Assembly: GCA_937926755.1 (NCBI GenBank)
Contig: CALBBA010000160.1
Location: forward strand, 1 to 5,412
Origin: an uncultured Collinsella sp.
Lineage (GTDB): Bacteria > Actinomycetota > Coriobacteriia > Coriobacteriales > Coriobacteriaceae
Length of the DNA: 5,412 bases
Direction: 5' to 3'
The translations under genes and the position numbers were made by a program. Each line of letters opens with the position of its first letter. The stretch's first letter is position 1. Below the pieces are notes generated by a model. The model did not search any database, was not told the DNA's origin, and saw only the letters and a program-made list of their open reading frames with translations. Positions 1 to 5,178 of this stretch are shown here, piece by piece.

Positions 1-33
1 CGGGATTGGTCAAAATAGTTTGACTATTAGCGG
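1..33. other. Weak inverted repeat after the toxin stop codon
   Basis: Just beyond the toxin stop codon lie two overlapping short inverted repeats. GTCAAA at 9-14 pairs with TTTGAC at 19-24 across a four-base loop, and AATAGT at 14-19 pairs with ACTATT at 23-28 across a three-base loop. They are AT-rich and followed on the minus strand by only a short T run, so this is at best a weak terminator. It may also be chance. Nothing downstream in any minus frame continues the toxin protein before the window ends. Confidence 0.25.
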
Positions 34-312
34 CTAAAATCGCCCGGCGCTAACAACCTGTTGATCTATATATTCTGGCTTGTCTACATCGACGGCTTTC
101 GAATAATCAATCCCGCATTTGTTTTCGGCATCGGTAAAGAATGCGTGCCCATGGCGAATATGCGAGCGAAATGGTAGGGCCCACGTATGTCCCTCGATTT
201 CGACCAAAAAGACGATGTAAGGACGATTTTGCTTTTGTTCCATCTCTTTGAACGGCGGGTTTGGATGATCTTTGTAGAACGAGTTTGTCAAAAAGACGAT
301 TTTAGAATTCAT
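34..312 (-). CDS. Type III toxin-antitoxin toxin, ToxN/CptN/TenpN-like, C-terminally short
   Basis: The protein reads like the N-terminal half of an endoribonuclease toxin of a type III toxin-antitoxin system. In that family the toxin cuts RNA and is held inactive by a pseudoknotted RNA encoded just upstream. Recognisable segments are IVFLTNSFYKDHP near residues 5-17, NRPYIVFLVEIEGHTWALPF at about 31-50, RSHIRH at 51-56, and FFTDAENKCGIDYSKAV at about 60-76 followed by KPEYIDQ. I chose the ATG at 312 because GGAGGG at 318-323 sits five bases upstream. An in-frame start at 363 would translate through the terminator hairpin. From 312 the product is 92 residues, whereas relatives I recall are about 150-170, so the C-terminal helices are missing: homology fades after EYIDQ and the frame stops soon after. 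The family call rests on remembered motifs and on the upstream RNA architecture; the CptN versus TenpN branch is not resolved. Toxicity is doubtful given the truncation. Confidence 0.75.
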   Translation of the reverse strand: MNSKIVFLTNSFYKDHPNPPFKEMEQKQNRPYIVFLVEIEGHTWALPFRSHIRHGHAFFTDAENKCGIDYSKAVDVDKPEYIDQQVVSAGRF

Positions 313-317
313 GCAGA

Positions 318-323
318 CCCTCC
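318..323 (-). promoter_or_regulatory. Ribosome binding site of the type III toxin
   Basis: GGAGGG on the minus strand lies five bases before the ATG at 312. It falls immediately after the terminator's T tract, so the toxin can only be translated from transcripts that read through the terminator. This site decides the start codon. Confidence 0.75.
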
Positions 324-324
324 G

Positions 325-363
325 AAAAAGAAAATGCCTCCAACCCAAAGAGATTGAAGGCAT
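325..363 (-). terminator. Rho-independent terminator between antitoxin RNA and toxin
   Basis: On the minus strand ATGCCTTCAA (354-363) pairs with TTGGAGGCAT (334-343). This gives ten base pairs with one G-U wobble and a ten-base loop, followed by the T-rich tract TTTCTTTTT (325-333). A terminator that separates the antitoxin RNA from the toxin gene is a hallmark of type III toxin-antitoxin operons: most transcripts stop here and yield RNA antitoxin, while limited read-through expresses the toxin. Sequence quality is good and the position is exactly as expected. Confidence 0.85.
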
Positions 364-418
364 CTTCTCAGTGGGCTTTCTTTTGATTCCGTTGGTCGCG
401 CCCTACGACCAATTTCTG
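364..418 (-). ncRNA. Type III antitoxin RNA with one H-type pseudoknot unit
   Basis: On the minus strand TTGGTCG (406-412) and CGACCAA (392-398) form a perfect seven-pair stem closing the loop TAGGGCG. GGGC in that loop (400-403) can pair with GCCC downstream (373-376), giving an H-type pseudoknot joined by a purine-rich linker (CGGAATCAAAAGAAA). Known type III antitoxins (ToxI, CptI) fold into similar pseudoknots with A-rich strands, and these bind and inhibit the toxin. The RNA would start a few bases after the -10 candidate at 424-429 and end at the terminator at 325-363. Only one complete unit is visible; an AATCAGAAA just upstream of the first stem weakly resembles the AATCAAAAGAAA linker and could be a decayed partial repeat. 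The structure was read by eye, not folded by software. Both ends are estimates. Confidence 0.68.
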
Positions 419-423
419 ATTTA

Positions 424-429
424 AGTATA
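424..429 (-). promoter_or_regulatory. Candidate -10 box of the antitoxin-toxin operon
   Basis: TATACT on the minus strand matches five of six bases of the TATAAT consensus. It lies about a dozen bases before the pseudoknot stem, so the RNA would start near 417, right where an antitoxin transcript should begin. No good -35 box is seen at 17-base spacing (ACTCAT at 447-452 is poor), so the promoter is supported mainly by position. Confidence 0.45.
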
Positions 430-492
430 CCCAAGTTATAAAGGAAATGAGTGAGGTTTCGAAAAATGAATGTGGCAGAATTAGGCAGAGTC

Positions 493-517
493 AAATAACG
501 AATGCCTCGTGTTATTT
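493..517 (-). terminator. Weak hairpin after the 287-residue gene
   Basis: Directly after the TAA stop of the upstream gene, AAATAAC (511-517) and GTTATTT (493-499) form a seven-pair, AT-rich stem. No T tract follows on the minus strand, so termination would be inefficient. It may simply mark the end of the upstream transcript before the antitoxin promoter. Confidence 0.3.
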
Positions 518-518
518 C

Positions 519-1382
519 TTACCCTTCGTTCGGAAGCAGAAGCTTGGTATATATCTGGAAGACAGTAAGGAGAAATAGGTCTTCCATGGTCTCGATTCTC
601 TCGCCATCGAAACCGCCTGGGCATCCGTAGTACCTATTGTTGGCCTCGTCACCAGAGCCGTAGGTTGCCGCGTAGAATGCAACGGTCGACGCGAATCGGC
701 AGGCCTCTATCTCAGAGCTCGATTCGAATTGATACTCATTTTTTAGATGGGAAATAGGGGTGAAGGAAGCGTCCCTCGACTCGAAGGCCTCGGAAAGGAC
801 TTTACGGATAAGATGATCGTACTCCAGGGTACAGCTATCAGGGGGCAGGAACGAAGAGTCCAAGCACTCAGGAAGAAGGTCAACCCGAAGTGCTGGCAGT
901 CTCTCCCCCGCATACCTTTCCAGGCTGCGAAGCACGTATTTCCCATCATCATAAAGAACAGATTCATCTTCTGGGAAGCGGTCACGGAGGGCGGCTTCGA
1001 CTGCGGTGATGCAACGGACGAACAGGTCATCCTCTCCCCTGACCCGCAAGTCAAGATTGCAGAATTCAAGAATCAGATTCTGAACCTCCGGCACGAGACA
1101 ACAGAATTCCCAATACATCTTGCGTGAATAATGGAAAAGATCATTGTGCATGGCGGCAACGGCGCAAAGCGGAATCAGGCCTCTGTCTGCGTAATGCTTC
1201 GAGATGAACTCAATCGCCTGCGCCTTATTCCCTTCGGCGTGTCTGCGTTCGTCTCTTTCGTCCTGGCGACGCTCGAGTTCTTCCATGCGCTTACTCTGGC
1301 AAGACTGTTTCTTGCCAATGATGACTGTTACAAATAAAGAGATAAACGCGCATATTAATTCAGCCAATTCGTTCCACTTCAC
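519..1382 (-). CDS. Membrane-anchored protein of unknown function, 287 residues
   Basis: I do not recognise this protein. Residues 6-23 (ELAELICAFISLFVTVII and neighbours) form one hydrophobic segment followed by KK, so it is probably an N-terminal anchor with the rest in the cytoplasm. Residues about 28-56 are very rich in Arg, Glu and Asp (MEELERRQDERDERRHAEG) and look like a charged helix or coiled coil. The remaining 230 residues look globular and mostly helical, with nine scattered cysteines, and show no P-loop, nuclease or DNA-binding motif I can name. The start is a GTG at 1380-1382, chosen because TAGGAG (1389-1394) lies six bases upstream. The gene ends some 90 bases before the type III antitoxin promoter candidate and is on the same strand. 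A one-helix anchor plus cytoplasmic domain beside a toxin-antitoxin locus could suit a defence effector, but nothing in the sequence proves this. Confidence 0.75.
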   Translation of the reverse strand: MKWNELAELICAFISLFVTVIIGKKQSCQSKRMEELERRQDERDERRHAEGNKAQAIEFISKHYADRGLIPLCAVAAMHNDLFHYSRKMYWEFCCLVPEVQNLILEFCNLDLRVRGEDDLFVRCITAVEAALRDRFPEDESVLYDDGKYVLRSLERYAGERLPALRVDLLPECLDSSFLPPDSCTLEYDHLIRKVLSEAFESRDASFTPISHLKNEYQFESSSEIEACRFASTVAFYAATYGSGDEANNRYYGCPGGFDGERIETMEDLFLLTVFQIYTKLLLPNEG

Positions 1383-1388
1383 AAGAAA

Positions 1389-1394
1389 CTCCTA
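1389..1394 (-). promoter_or_regulatory. Ribosome binding site supporting a GTG start
   Basis: TAGGAG on the minus strand lies six bases upstream of the GTG at 1382. It supports GTG over later in-frame ATG codons, which would remove the predicted membrane anchor. Confidence 0.6.
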
Positions 1395-1411
1395 CAATAC
1401 TTAATGGTGTT

Positions 1412-1437
1412 GCAATTCTATATACCAAGCAATTCTA
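1412..1437. repeat. Pair of 9-bp direct repeats GCAATTCTA
   Basis: GCAATTCTA occurs at 1412-1420 and again at 1429-1437, separated by TATACCAA, a 17-base period. On the minus strand this reads TAGAATTGC twice. The pair sits about 30-55 bases upstream of the GTG start at 1382, where a promoter or operator would be, and the proximal copy contains TAGAAT, a fair -10 match. No convincing -35 box was found. It could be an operator, a short target-site duplication, or coincidence. Confidence 0.4.
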
Positions 1438-1683
1438 CGCATGGGACGTAGACCTCGACTGCATCAGCCGGATATACGCAAAAGAGGGGTTAGACCATAC
1501 TGATCGCACCAAAAATGAACTCAGCGAATCTAAATTCGCCTTGTGCCCGACCATGATCGCCGTATTGCGGAGCTCCGTGTACTGCCGATATTGTGCTTGG
1601 GCACCGGAGCCTACATAGGTCCCGGTGCCCTTATTGCTGCTTGTGGTCTGCCCCACTTTATTGATAATCTGTTCTAGCGTATA
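1435..1683 (-). pseudogene. Possible remnant reading frame, unrecognised
   Basis: A minus-strand frame stays open from just after a TAA at 1684-1686 to a stop at 1435-1437. It contains a possible GTG start at 1654-1656 (73 codons), with no convincing Shine-Dalgarno sequence before it. The upstream in-frame residues YTLEQIINKVGQTTSSNKG read smoothly into GTGTYVGSGA, which suggests that any real protein once extended further upstream. The last third is less protein-like. I do not recognise a family. A strong inverted repeat (1599-1630) lies within it. It may be a decayed gene fragment or non-coding spacer. Confidence 0.25.
1599..1630. repeat. Long GC-rich inverted repeat in the spacer
   Basis: GGGCACCGG (1599-1607) pairs perfectly with CCGGTGCCC (1622-1630). 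After one mismatch a further G-U and two G-C pairs are possible, leaving the loop TACATA. The arm is unusually strong for this spacer. Neither side is followed by a proper T tract (the plus side reads TTATTGCTGC), so a Rho-independent terminator is uncertain. It could be a transcript-end hairpin, a protein-binding palindrome, or a by-product of the weak reading frame it overlaps. Confidence 0.5.
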
Positions 1684-1686
1684 TTA

Positions 1687-1819
1687 TTCCGAGTTTGTTG
1701 TCACGATTCAGCCCATGGTCGCGTCCGTATGGCCTCTGCCTTCGAAAATTGGGCGCCTATAAACAAACAAGCAAATAGCTATTCTTGTGGATGTCCCTTT
1801 CTTCCAAATGGCAGCTACC
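1687..1819. other. Spacer downstream of the surface-protein gene, no gene seen
   Basis: This stretch follows the stop codon of the surface-protein gene on the minus strand. Frames are short and broken, and I see no RNA gene and no clear terminator hairpin with a T tract. The AT content rises sharply relative to the GC-rich gene before it. Confidence 0.5.
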
Positions 1820-2920
1820 TCAACAACGACATGCGATGCCCAGAAGCACTGTTCCCAGCAGGAAAAGCGCCACGGACGCGGCGATCCAGTTGTTGTCGGT
1901 GGTCTTGGGGAGCAACGCAGTGGCCGCGGTGGCGGCTTTAGGCTTGGAGGACGTAGGCACTGTGGTCTTGCTCACCGTCGTCTTGGTCGTTATGTTTGTC
2001 TTGGGCATCGCAGCTGCGGGTTTCACTGTGGGGTCCGTCGCAGGTTCCGCACCGGGCTGCCCCGCAGCAGGATCACCGACAGTCTCACCCGTCCCGCCGC
2101 CTGGCACGCCTTCTCCACCGGTCTCCCCCGCCGGAGGCATGGCGACATCGGGCTCAACCACCACATGCGGTGCCACCGCACCGGAGGCATCCACCACGCC
2201 ACCTACACCAAAGGCTCCGCCGGCAGGCGTCACAAACCGCGCGGACACAAGCGACCCGCCCAGGCAAGCAACGCCGCCGTCGGCACCGGCCGCATCCAGC
2301 CACGAGGCGTCGACGGAAAGCCGACAGCCGGCCGCACCATCGCCGAGGCCCGCATCTTGCAGATACACGCCGTAGGCGCGCACGCCCACTCCGGACCCGG
2401 CGCCCGCGGCAACGAGGCGTCCGCCGCCGCGCACGGTCATGTCGCCGGCGATTACGCCCGCAACGGCCTTGTCCGTAATATCGGCCCCGTCCGCCCGGGC
2501 ATCGACGGTGCAGCCGTCCACCACGAGCGCCTGCGAGGCGTGGATCCCGCACTGCGAGCCCGTCGCCGTAAGGGTCCCGGTGCCGCGAAGCGTCAGGTTG
2601 CCCCACACCTCCATGCCGCACAGCGTGATGTCCGCATCGGGCGCATGCGACTCCGTCACGGAGTTCTGCCCGGCAAGCGTCAGCACCAGGTCGCCCTCGG
2701 CGCCGATGGCCTCGCCCGCGTAGCCATTAAGCTCCAGGTGGTCGGCATCGGTCCAGGCCCAGCCGGGGCCCGACACGCCCGGCTCGTAGTACGTCGCGCC
2801 CGCGATGATGAGGCTCTCCGCGCCCGCGGCATAAGAAGGCCCGCCCAGCAAAACGCATAGGCAGGCCATGGCAACAATCGGAATGTAATGACGGCTGGTG
2901 TGGGACTCGGCAGCAAACAT
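1820..2920 (-). CDS. Secreted beta-helix-like surface protein with LPKTT sorting signal
   Basis: This 366-residue protein is built like a wall-anchored surface protein. Residues 11-34 form a signal peptide (hydrophobic core IPIVAMACLCVLLGG, likely cleavage after PSYAAGA). Residues about 38-255 contain many short Gly-, Ala- and Val-rich strands with turns such as NLTLRGTGTLTATGSQCGIH, typical of right-handed beta-helix or Cthe_2159-like carbohydrate-binding domains. Residues 260-330 are Pro/Gly/Thr/Lys-rich low complexity, suited to spanning the wall. Residues 337-341 are LPKTT, followed by a hydrophobic helix (about 345-362) and a short tail ending CRC. The fifth motif residue is Thr rather than the usual Gly, so sortase use is uncertain. 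I chose the ATG at 2920 because GGAG lies five bases upstream; a GTG at 2959 has poor support and would put 13 extra residues before the signal peptide. The gene is far richer in GC than its neighbours. Sugar or host-surface binding is an inference from the fold. Confidence 0.78.
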   Translation of the reverse strand: MFAAESHTSRHYIPIVAMACLCVLLGGPSYAAGAESLIIAGATYYEPGVSGPGWAWTDADHLELNGYAGEAIGAEGDLVLTLAGQNSVTESHAPDADITLCGMEVWGNLTLRGTGTLTATGSQCGIHASQALVVDGCTVDARADGADITDKAVAGVIAGDMTVRGGGRLVAAGAGSGVGVRAYGVYLQDAGLGDGAAGCRLSVDASWLDAAGADGGVACLGGSLVSARFVTPAGGAFGVGGVVDASGAVAPHVVVEPDVAMPPAGETGGEGVPGGGTGETVGDPAAGQPGAEPATDPTVKPAAAMPKTNITTKTTVSKTTVPTSSKPKAATAATALLPKTTDNNWIAASVALFLLGTVLLGIACRC

Positions 2921-3136
2921 ACCTGCTCCGATCTTCGCAGGAGCCAATAGAATGTGCACCAGAAAATGCCCTGGTAGCAGCAGTTATTAGTTTAGCGAGA
3001 TCAAGCCATAAACAAAGAAGTTGCCCCTGAGCTGTGGCAGGAATTAGGTGTAAATCGTTTTGCCAGTCGGTGAAAGGATGAATTCGGGTTGAGCCAGACG
3101 TGCTATACCAACAAGCTATTGAACGACTTTACTCAA
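2921..3136. other. Spacer upstream of the surface-protein gene, no gene seen
   Basis: No supported gene is visible on either strand. The promoter of the surface-protein gene should lie here; a weak candidate on the minus strand is TTGTTT followed after 15 bases by TAAACT, near 2990-3016, which is below the usual spacing. No clear terminator for the P-loop NTPase gene that ends at 3137 was found, so read-through from it is possible. Confidence 0.35.
2922..2944 (-). promoter_or_regulatory. Ribosome binding site inside alternative hairpins
   Basis: The Shine-Dalgarno GGAG (2926-2929) lies five bases before the ATG at 2920. It falls in GCTCC (2940-2944) / GGAGC (2925-2929) pairing, which competes with CCTGC (2937-2941) / GCAGG (2922-2926). 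Both stems are only five pairs long. If they form they would limit translation of the surface protein, but this may be chance. Confidence 0.3.
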
Positions 3137-4927
3137 TCACATGTCTTTATCGGAATCTGCGGATATACGTTGAGCCCTTTCGTCCAACTCTTCAATAGCT
3201 TCTTTGAAGTCATTGCGAATACATTCGGTCCTCAACTGTCCCATGCGTGATTTGAATCCGACCTTGACTAATCTGCCGTCAATACTTCTTAACCATTCAA
3301 TAGCTTCGGTTAAGCTCTGACCATCTAAGTACTTCTTTATGTCTCTATTGAAAAATGAATGTAGAGACATTTGAGAAACTGCGGTTCCTTCATAGATTGA
3401 CGCAGCAACATATTCCGCTGGTACATTCACAATCGTCCTTGAGTACCCGGACTGCATAGCTTCTTTAAATAGGTTGGAGAGCGTATTTCCTGTATCTCCA
3501 TCAACATCGGACAACTCTAGGCTGATGCGATTTAATGCTCGTTCACTTTCCTCTTTTTCAACGTTTGATATAAGCTCATCCATAATTTGATCAGCGTTCA
3601 TACCGTAAAAGTCATTGGCCATTGCCCGCTCTTGCCTTAATATGTCCGCGTTGCACTTAGGGTCATGATTGGCGGCTAGCCGAAGCGATTCGAGAAGCTT
3701 CTCGCGAAATGATTCATCCCAGAATCCAAGATCAATTAGATTAAGCGCAATCCTAATAATCTTATAAAACCAAGTTAGAGAATACTGTCCCTCAGTTAAA
3801 AGTATTTCAAGTTGGTTCGCTAACAATTCGACCTGATCATCTTCCAGCCAGGGCAAAGCAAACCATTGGTTTTCTATGTCTCGGGCCTTGAGATCCGCGG
3901 AGGATTCTGGGTTTTTGGCTAGAACGAACTCCTTGAAAGAGTTCTCGATAGCATTAGGGCTTACTTTCCCGCCTTCTATTAAGGGGGCAAGAGCCTCTGA
4001 TACCAGTAAATAGTTTTCGTATTCAATGACCTTAGAATTATCGATCATGTTTACAGCTTTGTTTGAGGTATCGGGCTTTTTGGGAGTATTTCCTGCCGAT
4101 GCCAGGACTGCATAACTAATAAAATCCGAGAGTGCTTGGGCTCTCCCGCATGATTTTACGGTCTTATCGACAAGAACTGATGTGCCCAAGACGCAGTTAA
4201 TGGTTGGAATTGATCTGGATAAAGCCCTTACATTAATGGCGGAGCCTTTTATTTCCTCCATTAATGCGCCATTAATATTAAAATAAAAAAATTGTGGGAA
4301 ATTCAGGTTGGGGTTAACTAAGCCCCGATAAAGTGCCTGAAGATCAGGCTCAAATAGGATTTGGCCCATAATCGCTTTTTCGACAGAGCTCTCATCCTTA
4401 AATGACAGTGGCTTATTTCTGACAAGCATTACATGCCAGCCATGATTTTCGACCATATTATTTACGAACCCAAGAAATACTCGATCGTCTTGAGCGAAGC
4501 GGCTTCGTTCGCAATCATCAAAAATCACGAGAACTTTCTTCATGTCGAGTAAAGGCAGTAACAAATCTGGTTTTAGAGTTAACTGAATTCCAAGGTCTTC
4601 GATTTTTTCGCTTAATATTGAGGAACCAGCTTTAATAGTGTTTTTCACTAAAGCGCTTATCGCGGCACCCACACCGTGTGCAACCTTATCAGATAAAGGG
4701 AGACAGGAAGCGGTAACCCGATTGAGAACCTCGTCATAATCGGATACACCAAATAGCGACACGCGACATGTCTTTACGTCTATTCCTTTTAGAGCAGCTT
4801 TAAGATCGTTCTCACAATAATAAGTCTTGCCTGAACCCCATTCGCCATGCAGGACTAACGCTTGAAGACCAATAGCGTCGCATTGCATGTAATTCTTAAT
4901 TGCCTCGGTGATTTCATTGGCTTGCAT
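3137..4927 (-). CDS. KAP-like P-loop NTPase, possible defence protein
   Basis: This is a 596-residue ATPase-like protein. Residues 28-35 (GEWGSGKT) are a textbook Walker A. Residues 132-138 (VLVIFDD) are Walker B, followed by CERSRF, like the FDDLER signature of KAP-type P-loop NTPases. Downstream, HVMLVRNKPL (about 165-174) fits a sensor strand, VEKAIMGQILFEPD (about 182-195) resembles the conserved segment after it, and INVRALSRSI (231-240) resembles the NLRTL motif with a possible sensor Arg at 234. The C-terminal 340 residues look helical and I cannot name a domain there. Unlike classical KAP proteins, no membrane-spanning insert is obvious; the 80-110 stretch is only moderately hydrophobic. 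The ATG at 4927 is preceded by GGGGA at seven-base spacing. The gene is lower in GC than the surface-protein gene, which suggests transfer. KAP-like NTPases are frequent in antiphage islands, but that role here is an inference. Confidence 0.72.
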   Translation of the reverse strand: MQANEITEAIKNYMQCDAIGLQALVLHGEWGSGKTYYCENDLKAALKGIDVKTCRVSLFGVSDYDEVLNRVTASCLPLSDKVAHGVGAAISALVKNTIKAGSSILSEKIEDLGIQLTLKPDLLLPLLDMKKVLVIFDDCERSRFAQDDRVFLGFVNNMVENHGWHVMLVRNKPLSFKDESSVEKAIMGQILFEPDLQALYRGLVNPNLNFPQFFYFNINGALMEEIKGSAINVRALSRSIPTINCVLGTSVLVDKTVKSCGRAQALSDFISYAVLASAGNTPKKPDTSNKAVNMIDNSKVIEYENYLLVSEALAPLIEGGKVSPNAIENSFKEFVLAKNPESSADLKARDIENQWFALPWLEDDQVELLANQLEILLTEGQYSLTWFYKIIRIALNLIDLGFWDESFREKLLESLRLAANHDPKCNADILRQERAMANDFYGMNADQIMDELISNVEKEESERALNRISLELSDVDGDTGNTLSNLFKEAMQSGYSRTIVNVPAEYVAASIYEGTAVSQMSLHSFFNRDIKKYLDGQSLTEAIEWLRSIDGRLVKVGFKSRMGQLRTECIRNDFKEAIEELDERAQRISADSDKDM

Positions 4928-5081
4928 TGCGTGTTCCCCAATCGGTCATTCCCGGATTTGCAGCACTAGATCAAGTGTTTACTGATTCAATATTTTTAAC
5001 AGCTAATGTCTTCCCTACTTGCAGATCTTGCTGAACTTGCACATTCGGAATCCGTTGTTGTAATTGCTGATAACTACGAAA
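4928..5081. other. Upstream region of the NTPase gene with a small open frame
   Basis: The promoter of the NTPase gene should lie here. AT-rich sequence at 4980-5000 (TTAAAAATATTGAATC on the minus strand) is the likeliest region, but no pair of clean -35 and -10 boxes is seen. One minus frame is open from about 5099 to a TGA at 4971-4973 and reads QQLQQRIPNVQVQQDLQVGK before its end. It has no ATG and no good ribosome binding site, so it is not called as a gene. Confidence 0.35.
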
Positions 5082-5121
5082 GACGGGGGTGTATCGGCGC
5101 TAGCCGATACACCCCCCCGTC
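5082..5121 (-). terminator. Long perfect hairpin downstream of ugd
   Basis: GGGGGTGTATCGGC (5085-5098) pairs perfectly with GCCGATACACCCCC (5103-5116), a fourteen-pair stem with a four-base loop. GAC (5082-5084) and GTC (5119-5121) can extend it across a two-base bulge. It lies about 60 bases past the ugd stop codon, where the transcript should end. On the minus strand the stem is followed by GTCTTTCGTAGTT, a poor T tract, so it may act as a Rho-independent terminator of modest strength, as an RNA 3'-end stabiliser, or as an insulator for the NTPase gene. Confidence 0.65.
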
Positions 5122-5178
5122 CTAAGCTAAGGTGACTTCGCCGTCAGCCAGGTCCTACCTAGCACAGGCAACTCTCCC

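Noticed and set aside
313..363. Upstream ATG extending the toxin by 17 residues
   Set aside because: The added codons translate the terminator hairpin, and the ATG at 312 has a well-placed GGAGGG.
325..418. CRISPR repeat or riboswitch as an explanation of the hairpins
   Set aside because: There is no repeat-spacer array, and the stem, terminator and toxin order fits a type III antitoxin better than a metabolite-sensing leader.
309..494. Minus-strand open frame of 61 codons across the antitoxin RNA
   Set aside because: It spans the promoter candidate, pseudoknot and terminator and has no ribosome binding site; the RNA interpretation explains the sequence better.
747..1127. Plus-strand open frame of 126 codons within the 287-residue gene
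   Set aside because: No ribosome binding site or protein-like features; the minus-strand gene has a good start and a membrane helix.
1787..2860. Long plus-strand open frame of 357 codons opposite the surface-protein gene
   Set aside because: It is an antisense shadow caused by high GC. The translation is rich in Arg, His, Gly and Ala without domains, whereas the minus-strand frame has a signal peptide, wall region and sorting signal.
2996..3076. Plus-strand frame reading INKEVAPELWQELGVNRFAS
   Set aside because: It looks somewhat protein-like and could be a gene scrap, but it is bounded by stops, has no start or ribosome binding site, and I recognise no family.
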